A stretch of 64,000 nucleotides of DNA from Polaromonas sp. OV174. Lineage in GTDB: Bacteria > Pseudomonadota > Gammaproteobacteria > Burkholderiales > Burkholderiaceae_C. Positions 51,227-59,123 of the stretch are shown here, one piece after another. Within the stretch, counting starts at the first letter, position 1. Every line of letters begins with the position of its first letter. The translations under genes were made by a program, and so were the position numbers. A model generated the notes under the pieces. It saw only the letters and a list, made by a program, of their open reading frames with translations, was not told the DNA's origin and did no database searches. Location of the stretch: NCBI RefSeq assembly GCF_900112285.1, contig NZ_FOKZ01000007.1, positions 116,322-180,321 on the forward strand, in the 5' to 3' direction.

Positions 51227-51246
51227 TTGTACCTATAATCATACAA
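51227..51246 (+). promoter_or_regulatory. Putative operator of the GntR regulator overlapping its -10 box
   Basis: The inverted repeat TTGTA-N10-TACAA (51227-51246) encloses a consensus TATAAT (51234-51239), 14 bases before the gntR ATG and in the intergenic region shared with the Bug gene. A dimeric regulator bound here would block its own promoter. No convincing -35 element was found, so this is a prediction. Confidence 0.5.
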
Positions 51247-51260
51247 ATAAATTTTAATTT

Positions 51261-52046
51261 ATGCAACAGTCCATGCCTTTGCCGAAGTACCACCAGGTGT
51301 ACCTCGTCCTGAAAGAGCGACTTCTCGAGGGTTTTTACAACGAAAAATTTCCAGGCGAGCTTGAGTTAACTACCGAATTTGAAGTCTCAAGAGTCACCAT
51401 TCGGAAGGCTCTCAGCAATCTGGCGTCTGAAGGTCTCATCGAAAGAACCGCCGGGCGTGGAACCCGACGGGTAGATGCAAGCGGTGCTTCAGCCGGGAGC
51501 GGAGCAGGATCTGTCCGCCCCCATCTGCTGGATAAGCTTGTTGCCATCAATCAGCACACCACGGTTAAAGTTCTTGAGCACGAGCGTATCTCTGCGACGG
51601 AGTCAGTGGCGGCCGCACTGCAGGTAGATGTGGGTGCTGAAGTTTTACGTGTGGTGAGGCTCCGCAGTACAAGCGACGGGCCTGTCTCTTATATTGTCGC
51701 GTGGCTGCCTGCCATCAGTTCTCGTGGGCTGACCAAGAGTCAACTCGAACGCAAGCCCATCCTCACGCTGATTGAAGAGGCTGGAGTCCAGATCTCGAGC
51801 GCCACTCAAACCGTGTCGGCCAGGCAAGCCGACAGTCTGGTTGCCCGCCATCTCGCAGTGCCTGTTGGAACGGCCCTGCTTGCTGTCAGTCGAATTGTCT
51901 TTGATGGGGAGGCTAGGCCTGTTCAGTGGCTTCAAGGGCTGTACCGACCCGACAGATACGAGTACGAAATGAAATTGTCTCGTTCTGACGAAGCCGATAC
52001 CGCCAATGTGTGGATCAGCAAGGAGCTCACCACTCGCATTCAGTAA
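51261..52046 (+). CDS. GntR family transcriptional regulator, HutC subfamily (UTRA domain)
   Basis: A 261-residue regulator. The N-terminal winged helix includes PLPKYHQVYLVLKERLLEG and the recognition part EFEVSRVTIRKALSNL (residues about 39-54), then the wing with GLIERTAGRGTRR. The C-terminal UTRA ligand domain ends with QWLQGLYRPDRYEYEMKLS. It is divergent from the Bug-to-LeuD operon and very likely controls it in response to a pathway metabolite. Downstream lies a decayed copy of a similar C-terminus, so two such regulators were once present. Confidence 0.9.
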   Translation: MQQSMPLPKYHQVYLVLKERLLEGFYNEKFPGELELTTEFEVSRVTIRKALSNLASEGLIERTAGRGTRRVDASGASAGSGAGSVRPHLLDKLVAINQHTTVKVLEHERISATESVAAALQVDVGAEVLRVVRLRSTSDGPVSYIVAWLPAISSRGLTKSQLERKPILTLIEEAGVQISSATQTVSARQADSLVARHLAVPVGTALLAVSRIVFDGEARPVQWLQGLYRPDRYEYEMKLSRSDEADTANVWISKELTTRIQ

Positions 52047-52080
52047 TGCGCTGTTTGAGTGCGGGTTGGTGCACTCGGTG

Positions 52081-52271
52081 GCTGTGCGGCGAGTGGACAT
52101 CGAGGCCGCCGCACCATTGCTGTCGATGCGCAGGGAGTGCTAATGCAGCTGCTTGATGGTTTGTACCGTCCCGACAGCTACGAATACCGGCTGGCGCCAT
52201 CGCGAGTGGGTGTCGGGAGTGCCAATGTCTGGATGCCAGCCGAACGCTTCGCGGAGTCATCGTCCGACTGA
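52081..52271 (+). pseudogene. Remnant of a second GntR/UTRA regulator (C-terminal end only)
   Basis: A frame from about 52110 to 52271 encodes LMQLLDGLYRPDSYEYRLAP and ends SANVWMPAERFAES, clearly similar to the C-terminus of the intact regulator just upstream (LQGLYRPDRYEYEM, TANVWISKEL). Another frame from 52081 reads AVRRVDIEAAAPLLSMRRE, a UTRA-like segment that should precede it, so a frameshift near 52130 is likely. The winged-helix part is missing. It probably belonged to the adjacent hyu cluster. Confidence 0.7.
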
Positions 52272-52335
52272 AGGTGGCGAGCAACCAAGGGAGCATCCCA
52301 GAGCGGTCGTCTGCATGCAGGTCACTCCATGGCTG

Positions 52336-52950
52336 CTATTGCAGTGCCCGGATAAAAACCTCGGAATTCATTACCTCAGCGACGTTTCGCATATCGGCAA
52401 GTGAGGTTTGGTGGCGCTCCTCACCGAAGGCCGCACAGCCGTCGGCCAACACCACGACGCGGTAGTCGCGCATGTGGGCATCGCGCACGGTGCTGGCGAC
52501 GCCGCCGTTGGTCACGATACCGCACACCGCCACCGTGTCTATGCCAGCGCGGCGCAGCAACCAGTCGAGCTGGGTGTTGAAAAAGGCCGAGTAGGCAACC
52601 TTGCAGACCGTCACGTCGGCTAGGCTTGCTAGCGCATCGACGTTGGCCTGGCCCCAACTGCCGGGCGCGAAGTCACCCTTCCTCAGATAGGGACGCAGCG
52701 TCTTCAGGTGCGACGAGATCATAGGTTCACCTGCCGCGTCCGGCCACAGGGTGAACTGGCTCGTGGCGACCAGTCCGCCAACTGCCTTGAGCGCGCGCGC
52801 CACGGTGGCCACGCGATCCGGCAGCTGCAGCGCGGGCGGGTTGGTGTCGCCACCGCGCGCATAGGCGCCCTTGGCATCGAGAAAGTCGTTCTGCAGGTCG
52901 ATGATGACCAGCGCGGTTCTGGCCGCGGCGATGGCTTCGCCGTTGCTCAT
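52336..52950 (-). CDS. Isochorismatase-fold hydrolase lacking the nucleophilic Cys
   Basis: A 204-residue cysteine-hydrolase-family protein. Asp18 in ALVIIDLQNDF and Lys117 in CKVAYSAFFNT fit the catalytic triad, but the position of the nucleophile reads TNGGVAST, with Gly150 where amidases have Cys. True isochorismatases also have Gly there. N-carbamoylsarcosine amidases, common partners of HyuAB, need the Cys, so amidase activity is doubtful. Its start overlaps the hyuA stop by four bases, so it is the third gene of the hyuB-hyuA operon. Confidence 0.75.
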   Translation of the reverse strand: MSNGEAIAAARTALVIIDLQNDFLDAKGAYARGGDTNPPALQLPDRVATVARALKAVGGLVATSQFTLWPDAAGEPMISSHLKTLRPYLRKGDFAPGSWGQANVDALASLADVTVCKVAYSAFFNTQLDWLLRRAGIDTVAVCGIVTNGGVASTVRDAHMRDYRVVVLADGCAAFGEERHQTSLADMRNVAEVMNSEVFIRALQ

Positions 52951-55001
52951 GATGGCCTCACCAGCAGGTTGCCGTGCGCATCGACCTCGGCGTGAAAGCC
53001 GGGTTCAAGCCATACGGTGGTATCGACCTGTTCGAGGATCGCGGGGCCGTTGATGCGTGCGGCCACGGGCAGTTCTAGCCGCGCGTAGCGCACCGCGTCA
53101 TGCCATTGGCCCTGGTGGAAAACGCGCTGCGAGCCCAGCGACGCGGTGCTGCCCTTGCCTTCTGGTGCCAGCACGGCGAGGTCGAACTTGGGCCGCACGC
53201 CGATGCGCGCATAGCGCAGATTCATCACGCGGATGGCAATGCCGTCGAGCACGCGGCCGAAGGCGGCGGTGTAGGCAGCCTCGAAGGCGGCGCGGATGGA
53301 TGCGGCAGTGAGCGGCACCTTGCCCGCATCTGCGAGCACCACGGGCAGCGTGTGCGTCTGGCCCGCGTAGAGCATGTCGAGCGCGATCACCTCGCGCACT
53401 TCGTCGAAGCGAACGCCCGAGGAATCGAGGCGCTGCTGGCAGCTAGCAGCCAGTTCATCGATGCGGCGCTGCACGTCGCCCACGTCGAGTTCGGTCAGCG
53501 GCTTGTTGAGCGTCTGCACCGCGTCGTGACGCATGTCGGCAATCACGCAGCCGAGGGCGGAAGTCACACCGGGGTACCGCGGCACGATGCCTGTCGCCAC
53601 GCCCACCTCGCGCATCATCGCGCACACATGCAACGCGCCACCGCCGCCGAAGGGCATGTAGGCGAAGCGGCGCGGGTCGTGGCCGCGTTCGATGGAGACG
53701 AGGCGAATGGCGCCCGCCATGCGCGCATTGGCCACCGTGAGAATCGCCTCGGCCGCGGCATGCACGTCGAGGCCGAGTGGCCGGGCGACGTGTTCCTCGA
53801 TGACCTGGCGCGACTTCTCCGCATCCAGCGCCGCGAGCAGCCCGCCGCCCAATGGACGATCGGCAGCGATGCGCCCCAGCAGCACGTTCGCATCGGTCAC
53901 CGTCGGCCGCATGTTGCCGCGCCCGTAGCAAGCAGGCCCCGGCACGCTCCCGGCGGACTCTGGGCCGACCTGCAGCATCCCGCTCGCATCCACCGAGGCG
54001 ATCGAGCCGCCCCCTGCGCCGATGGTCTCGATCTGGATCATCGGCGAGCGGATCACCATGCCGAACTCGATGGCGGTCTGAGCGGCCAGTGCGGCCTCGC
54101 CGTTCGCCACCAGCGACACGTCGAACGAAGTGCCGCCCATGTCACCGGTGATCGCGTTGGGGAAGCCTGCCGCACGCGCAATGGCAGCACAGGCAATCAC
54201 GCCGGCCGCCGGGCCCGAGAGCGCGGTCCGCACCGGTAGGTCGCTTGCGGTCTGGCGCGACATCAGGCCGCCGTTGCTCTGCACCACCAGCAGTTCGCCC
54301 GCAAAGCCCTGGCCGCGCAGGTCGGATTCGAGCCGCTCGAGATAGCTACCCACCACGGGCTGCAGCGCCGCATTGAGCGTGGCGGTCGAGCAGCGCTCGA
54401 ACTCGCGGATCTCGGGCAGCACCTCGCTCGCCGAGGTGACGTGCGGGTTGGGCCAGAGCACGCGCACCGCAGCGACGGCGAGGCGCTCGTTCCCGGGGTT
54501 CGCGTAGGTGTTGATGAAGAACACGCACACCGCTTCGCAGCCGGCTTCGAGCAGCGAGCGTGCTTCGGCGCGCACCTGGTCCAAGTCGACCGCCGTGTGC
54601 AGCGTGCCGTCGGCCAGCACGCGCTCGTCCACCTCGCGGCGCAGGTCGCGTGGCACCACGGGTGTGAAGCTGCCACGCAGGCCCCAGGTCTCGGGCCGGT
54701 CGCGGCGGCGCATCTCCAGCACATCGCGAAAACCGCGCGTGGTGATGATGCCGGTGCGCGCCACCTTGCGTTCAAGCAGCGCATTCGTGCCGACCGTGGT
54801 GCCGTGCACGATGGTGGCGATGGCCGCGGCCGAGTCGGCCACGCGCGCCACGCCGTTCATGAAGCCGCGTGCTTCCTCGCCGCGCGTGGAAGGCACCTTG
54901 ACGATGCGTGCCGTGCCGTTGGCCTCGTCGAGCACGAAGAGGTCGGTGAAGGTGCCGCCGACATCGACGCCGACGACAAGGGATTTACCAGTGGAAGTCA
55001 T
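52947..55001 (-). CDS. hyuA: Hydantoinase/5-oxoprolinase family subunit A (HyuA)
   Basis: A 684-residue ATP-using subunit that, with HyuB, opens cyclic amides such as hydantoins, N-methylhydantoin or oxoproline; related enzymes carboxylate ketones. The actin-like N-terminal domain begins VVGVDVGGTFTDLFVLDEA (residues 9-27); ITGDMGGTSFDVSLV near residue 285 and GAGGGSIASVDASG near 330 mark the Hydantoinase_A domain. Four-base overlaps with hyuB upstream and the isochorismatase-fold gene downstream show one operon. The substrate cannot be told. Confidence 0.88.
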   Translation of the reverse strand: MTSTGKSLVVGVDVGGTFTDLFVLDEANGTARIVKVPSTRGEEARGFMNGVARVADSAAAIATIVHGTTVGTNALLERKVARTGIITTRGFRDVLEMRRRDRPETWGLRGSFTPVVPRDLRREVDERVLADGTLHTAVDLDQVRAEARSLLEAGCEAVCVFFINTYANPGNERLAVAAVRVLWPNPHVTSASEVLPEIREFERCSTATLNAALQPVVGSYLERLESDLRGQGFAGELLVVQSNGGLMSRQTASDLPVRTALSGPAAGVIACAAIARAAGFPNAITGDMGGTSFDVSLVANGEAALAAQTAIEFGMVIRSPMIQIETIGAGGGSIASVDASGMLQVGPESAGSVPGPACYGRGNMRPTVTDANVLLGRIAADRPLGGGLLAALDAEKSRQVIEEHVARPLGLDVHAAAEAILTVANARMAGAIRLVSIERGHDPRRFAYMPFGGGGALHVCAMMREVGVATGIVPRYPGVTSALGCVIADMRHDAVQTLNKPLTELDVGDVQRRIDELAASCQQRLDSSGVRFDEVREVIALDMLYAGQTHTLPVVLADAGKVPLTAASIRAAFEAAYTAAFGRVLDGIAIRVMNLRYARIGVRPKFDLAVLAPEGKGSTASLGSQRVFHQGQWHDAVRYARLELPVAARINGPAILEQVDTTVWLEPGFHAEVDAHGNLLVRPS

Positions 55002-56698
55002 TCGGAGGCTTTCTTGTCGCTGCTGCCGGTCGTCACATAACCCATTGCGCTGTCGGCTTCGCGCTGCGGTGCGGCCCGCTCGGCCGCATGGCCCCAGCCG
55101 CCGCCGCCGGGAGTTTCGAGCCGCACGCGCTCACCGCGCGCGAGCTGGATGCCGCGCATCTTCGACACCATGGGTGGCGTGTGCCACTCGCCCGCGTTCT
55201 CGTAGCTGAACACGTTGACCGCGCCTTCGCCGCCGCCCGCGATGCCCTTGGGCGGCGAGGTGCCGCGCTCGCCGAAGACGAACACTTCGGCGTCTTTCTC
55301 CAGTAGTTCGATTTCATACACGGCGCCGAGCCCGCCGCGGTGCCGGCCGTCGCCGCCCGAATCGGCCCGCAGCGACCACTCGGTGAAGCGCACCGGGTAC
55401 GCGGCTTCGAGAATCTCCAGCGGCGGAATCGTCGCGGTGGAGATCGGTGCATTGCCGTGCGAGAGCCCGTCGCCACCCGAGTGGCCGCCATGGCCGCCGC
55501 CGAAAAAGCTGAACATCACCCAACGCTGGCCTTCGCGGCCTTTGTCGCTGCGGTGGCCCGCGATCGACAGCGCATTGATCGTGCCGTAGGCCTGCGCCAC
55601 CGCACGCGTCGGGTCGGCCTGGGCGGCAGCGCTGAAGATCACGTCGATCATCCGCAGGATGGTTTCGGTGTAGCCGCCGACCGGACGCGGGCGCTCACAG
55701 CTAATCACCAGCTTGTCGGGGATGTTGAAGTCCACCGCATCGAGCACGCCGGCATTGGCGGGCACGTCGGGGAACAGGTGTTTGAGCGCGACGTAGCAGG
55801 CCGCCACTGCGGTGGCCCGCGAGATGTTCACAGGCCCCGCGCATTGCGGCGAGGTGCGCGAGAAGTCGAGCAGCAGCCGGTCGCCGGCTACCGTCATGTC
55901 GAGCGCGATGGTGAGCGGCTCGTTCACGATGCCGTCGTTGTCGAGCACGTCCTCGAAGCTGTAGCGACCGTCGGGCAGCGAAGCGATGTGCGAGCGCATG
56001 TGGCGCAGCGCACGGCTGCGCAGCTCGCCAAGCGCGTTCAATACCAAGTCGTCGCCATACTCGTCGAGCAAACCGTTCAGCCGCTTCTCGCCGAGCTCCA
56101 GCGCGGCGAGCTGGCCGTTCAGGTCACCCCAGAGGCTGTCGGGCAGGCGCGTGTTGGCCTGCAGGATCGCGAGCACGTCCGCATCGAGTACGCCGCCCTG
56201 CACGATGCGCACCGGCGGAATCTGCACCGCCTCCTGCCAGCACTCGGTGGCGGCCGGGTTGTAGTTGCCGGGCACCGCGCCGCCCACGTCGTGCCAGTGT
56301 GCGGCCGAGGCCATGTAGCAGTAGAGCTTGCCGTTGCGAAAGAAGGGCTTCACCAGCTTGAAGTCGTTGGCGTGGGTGCCGCCGTCGTAGGCGTCATTGC
56401 TGATCCAGATGTCGCCGTCCTTCATGCCGCCGCGCGGCTCTGCCGCCTTCGCGGTGGCGCGCACGGCGAAGGCCATGGCGCCGACGAACACCGGCAGGCC
56501 CGACTTGCCCTGCACCAGCGTGTCGCCGCTCGCTGCGTCGTACAGGCCGTGGCAGGCGTCGTGCGCCTCGGCAATGATGGGATTGAAGGCGCTGCGGTAG
56601 AGCGTGGCGTCCATTTCGTCGGCCACCTGTTCGAGGCGGCCGCGCAGGACGGCGAGCGTGACGGGATCCGTCGTCATACTGGAACGCAATTCAAACAT
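54998..56698 (-). CDS. hyuB: Hydantoinase/5-oxoprolinase family subunit B (HyuB)
   Basis: A 566-residue partner of HyuA. DPVTLAVLRGRLEQVADEMD opens the domain, followed by the family motif WISNDAYDGGTHANDFKLVKP (shown from residue about 108) and GGGHGGHSGGDGLSHGNAP near 420; the C-terminal GERVRLETPGGGGWG is diagnostic. The ATG at 56698 has GGAG seven bases upstream; ATG 56677 is a shorter option and an upstream in-frame start at 56752 lacks support. Together with HyuA it would act on a cyclic amide in an ATP-dependent way. Confidence 0.88.
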   Translation of the reverse strand: MFELRSSMTTDPVTLAVLRGRLEQVADEMDATLYRSAFNPIIAEAHDACHGLYDAASGDTLVQGKSGLPVFVGAMAFAVRATAKAAEPRGGMKDGDIWISNDAYDGGTHANDFKLVKPFFRNGKLYCYMASAAHWHDVGGAVPGNYNPAATECWQEAVQIPPVRIVQGGVLDADVLAILQANTRLPDSLWGDLNGQLAALELGEKRLNGLLDEYGDDLVLNALGELRSRALRHMRSHIASLPDGRYSFEDVLDNDGIVNEPLTIALDMTVAGDRLLLDFSRTSPQCAGPVNISRATAVAACYVALKHLFPDVPANAGVLDAVDFNIPDKLVISCERPRPVGGYTETILRMIDVIFSAAAQADPTRAVAQAYGTINALSIAGHRSDKGREGQRWVMFSFFGGGHGGHSGGDGLSHGNAPISTATIPPLEILEAAYPVRFTEWSLRADSGGDGRHRGGLGAVYEIELLEKDAEVFVFGERGTSPPKGIAGGGEGAVNVFSYENAGEWHTPPMVSKMRGIQLARGERVRLETPGGGGWGHAAERAAPQREADSAMGYVTTGSSDKKASE

Positions 56699-56894
56699 CG
56701 AAGAACTCCATGCCAGACTGCTGGCGCAACTGGTTGATAAAGCCGCCTGCACGGATCATTTCCATCTGGAGTGCCGACATCAACTCAGATGCTAGGTGCG
56801 CAGCGTCGGACGTGATGACAATGGAGAATGCGATTTCGATGGCGAAGAAGCCACCTTTGCCATCGGCACGGGTGTCGACTGTCATCGCAGCCAT
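56691..56894 (-). CDS. Small hypothetical protein or gene remnant upstream of hyuB
   Basis: A 67-codon frame, MAAMTVDTRADGKGGFF to QQSGMEFFDV, that ends by overlapping the start of hyuB by eight bases. Codon use looks like coding sequence and the overlap suggests coupling, but no ribosome binding site precedes the ATG, a stop lies six codons upstream, and no family is recognised. It may be the tail of a larger gene lost when the island boundary formed. Confidence 0.35.
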   Translation of the reverse strand: MAAMTVDTRADGKGGFFAIEIAFSIVITSDAAHLASELMSALQMEMIRAGGFINQLRQQSGMEFFDV

Positions 56895-57335
56895 TGACGG
56901 AGCGGTAGGTCATGGAGTTTTGATAAAGGCATTCGTAACATGCCCATCATGATTATTCAGTTCTATTGTCATGTCAATAGTACATTTAAATATGCAAAAA
57001 CAAGGCATTTAACACAGGCCGTTTTTTTCGACCATGACATCATGGATGGCTCTTGCATCCTGCGAAGGCTGCGGTCCGCCAAAACTGCTCTGATTCTAGT
57101 GACGCTTCACTCGATGCCGGTCATTTCCCAACTGGAGTTGGCGTAGCTTGATCAGCCGGTTAGTCGCAAGTTTTCGGGATCGTGTGCATCGAGTTTCACA
57201 CCGACTGGGCTGGTTTCACCCAGTGCATCAGGATCGAGGCATCTAGTTCTGCTCCCAGTCATTCAAGGTCTCGCTGCTTCAGCGACCTTTGGTGGCCGAA
57301 AAGCGTGGGTGCCAATGAGGTGTGTGGTGCCCGGA
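56895..57335. other. Gene-free gap, AT-rich on the left
   Basis: About 440 bases without a supported gene. The part from 56930 to 57020 is visibly AT-rich compared with both flanks. Short frames here overlap DUF1841 or lack ribosome sites. No inverted repeats or target duplications were found. It probably marks the right edge of the 42.5-57 kb accessory segment. Confidence 0.6.
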
Positions 57336-57770
57336 TCAGTCCCGAGTCGCATGCCGCTGCACGCAGTCGATATACGCAGCTCCATCGGGCGGGCGGCCGG
57401 CGCGCTGGCTTTCCCAAACCATTTGCCCCAGACAGTCCATCGCTTCGTGGTGCGCATCGTGCAGTGAGTTGCGTTTGGCAGTTAACAATTCCACCGCCTG
57501 GCGTATGCCCCTGGGCTGGTCGATGGAGCACTGCTCGCTGATCGACAGGTGCATGGACAGGTGTAGAAAGGGATTGGTTTTGCCGGCTTCCACGTCGTAC
57601 ATTTTTTCCAGTGCGGCATCGGCATCGGCAAAATCGGCGTGGTATTCCGGGTGTTCGTCCATCCACTGGCTTGCTATTGTTTCAATAGCTTCAAGTGGTT
57701 GACCAGAGCGGGCCTTGGCATAAACGGAGCAAAAAAAACGGCGGACGTCGGCTTGTGAGGGCGTAAACAT
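57336..57770 (-). CDS. DUF1841 family protein
   Basis: A 144-residue soluble protein of unknown function found widely in betaproteobacteria. The opening MFTPSQADVRRFFCSVYAKA, the ETIASQWMDEHPEYHADFAD segment (from residue about 30) and NPFLHLSMHLSISEQCSIDQP near residue 65 match the family as I know it. The conserved His-x3-His of HLSMHLS could bind metal, but this is a guess. It stands alone on the minus strand between the gap and a divergent small membrane protein. Confidence 0.85.
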   Translation of the reverse strand: MFTPSQADVRRFFCSVYAKARSGQPLEAIETIASQWMDEHPEYHADFADADAALEKMYDVEAGKTNPFLHLSMHLSISEQCSIDQPRGIRQAVELLTAKRNSLHDAHHEAMDCLGQMVWESQRAGRPPDGAAYIDCVQRHATRD

Positions 57771-57957
57771 GGGCGCAAGCGTATCACGCAGTCGATTTGC
57801 GCTTTGGCCGTAATGCTTTTACTTTGGAGCCATCTGCTTGGCAGGCCCAGGCCGCGTCCTACAGACAAGCCGGGAGCGGCTCGTTACATTACGCTCACGG
57901 TGGCGCGGTTCCTGGGCGTTCCATCCCCTGACTCATCAGCCCGGCGAGGAGATTTCA

Positions 57958-58179
57958 ATGAACGCAGCACGCATCGCAGGCATTATTTTGATTGTGGCTG
58001 GTCTGGCCGGATTTTTCACCGGCGGTTTCAGCTTCACCAAGGACACGACCGCCGCCAAAATCGGCCCCATCGAGTTGACGGTCAAGGAAAAAGAATCCGT
58101 CAACATTCCGCAGTGGCTTAGCCTGGGCGCCGTGGCTCTGGGTGCGCTGGTGCTGGCGCTTGGCTTCCGTAAATCCTGA
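57958..58179 (+). CDS. Small two-helix membrane protein
   Basis: A 73-residue protein, start ATG 57958 with GAGGAGA nine bases upstream. Two hydrophobic segments, IAGIILIVAGLAGFFTGGF (residues 6-24) and WLSLGAVALGALVLALGF (53-70), flank a short soluble loop KIGPIELTVKEKESV. The layout is that of small inner-membrane proteins of unknown function common in Burkholderiales. It is convergent with the IclR gene, 24 bases apart. Confidence 0.75.
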   Translation: MNAARIAGIILIVAGLAGFFTGGFSFTKDTTAAKIGPIELTVKEKESVNIPQWLSLGAVALGALVLALGFRKS

Positions 58180-58203
58180 ACGGCAAGGCACCCTTTATCG
58201 GCA

Positions 58204-59007
58204 TCAGCTGCGCTGCGCGCTCAGCAGGCGTGAGATCGTTTGCGCGGCCGCCAGCAGTTGCGGCAGCATGCTTTCTTGCATGAGCTTGGCGCTGCTGCGG
58301 TTGGCCTGGCCGCTGATGTTGAGTGCCGCCACCGTCTTGCCGGAGCGATCGGTAATCGGCGCGGCGATGGACACCAGGCCTTCTTCCAGTTCCTGATTGA
58401 TCAGCGCCCAGCCTTGTTTGCGTACCTGCGCAATCTTGGCTGCCAGCTCTTTCACGTCGGTCACCGTGTGCCGGGTGCGCTGAACCCGGTCCGAGTTTTC
58501 TAGCAACTGCAGGAGTTCGTCTGGCGGCAGGGCTGACAGCAGCATGCGGCCCAGCGCGGTGCAATAGGCCGGCAGCCGAGAACCCACGCTCAGGCTGATG
58601 CTCATGATCTTGTGCGTCGGCACGCGCAGCACGTAGACGATGTCCGTGCCATCCAGCACCGCCGCCGAGCACGACTCCTTGATCTGCTCGACCAGCGCCT
58701 CCATCACCGGCTCCGCCAGGTTCCAGATCGGCATGGAGGAGAGGTAGGCAAAGCCCAGATCGAGTATGCGCGGGGTCAGGCTGAAAAGCTTGCTCTCGTT
58801 GCGCACATAGCCCAGCGACTCCAGGGTGAGAAGGATGCGGCGCGCGCCGGCGCGGCTCAGGCCGCTGCGCCCGGCCACCTCGGTCAGGGTTTGCCGGGGT
58901 GCGCTGGCGCTGAAGGAGCGGATCACTTCCAGTCCGCGCGCGAACGACTGGACATAGCCGTCGCCGGGCTTGAGGTTGGCAACAAGGGTGGATGCGGCAT
59001 TTGCCAT
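58204..59007 (-). CDS. IclR family regulator (PcaR/PobR-like)
   Basis: A 267-residue regulator. The winged helix lies in the N-terminus: FARGLEVIRSFSASAPRQTL (residues about 23-42) and GRSGLSRAGARRILLTLESLGYV (46-68). The C-terminal effector domain contains SVGSRLPAYCTALGRMLLS near 145 and LEEGLVSIAAPITD near 207. Members of this PcaR/PcaU branch activate beta-ketoadipate genes when bound to protocatechuate or beta-ketoadipate. It is divergent from pcaI with 116 bases between, where a good operator candidate lies. Confidence 0.88.
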   Translation of the reverse strand: MANAASTLVANLKPGDGYVQSFARGLEVIRSFSASAPRQTLTEVAGRSGLSRAGARRILLTLESLGYVRNESKLFSLTPRILDLGFAYLSSMPIWNLAEPVMEALVEQIKESCSAAVLDGTDIVYVLRVPTHKIMSISLSVGSRLPAYCTALGRMLLSALPPDELLQLLENSDRVQRTRHTVTDVKELAAKIAQVRKQGWALINQELEEGLVSIAAPITDRSGKTVAALNISGQANRSSAKLMQESMLPQLLAAAQTISRLLSAQRS

Positions 59008-59044
59008 GGGGCTTGAAATCTCCTAGAATTCATTATACGAACTC

Positions 59045-59063
59045 TTGTTCTAATGTCGAACAA
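59045..59063 (+). promoter_or_regulatory. Putative IclR-type operator before pcaI
   Basis: A perfect inverted repeat, TTGTTC-N7-GAACAA, lies between the divergent iclR-type gene and pcaI; an extra GAAC half-site is just left of it (59038-59042). Spaced GAAC/GTTC arms resemble known PcaU/PcaR sites. Its location suits control of both genes. Confidence 0.5.
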
Positions 59064-59123
59064 ATTTCAACAGCCATTCCATTGAGCTGTGGCGGCGTAA
59101 GTTTTCCCCTTGGAGAGGATTGA

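Noticed and set aside
53100..56737. Large plus-strand frames opposite hyuA and hyuB
   Set aside because: Arg/His/Ala-rich shadows; the minus-strand genes carry the hydantoinase motifs and overlapping start/stop signals.
57660..57690. GCTATTGTTTCAATAGC considered as a fifth copy of the dispersed repeat
   Set aside because: It lies inside the DUF1841 gene, encodes conserved-looking residues and lacks the second arm of the repeat.
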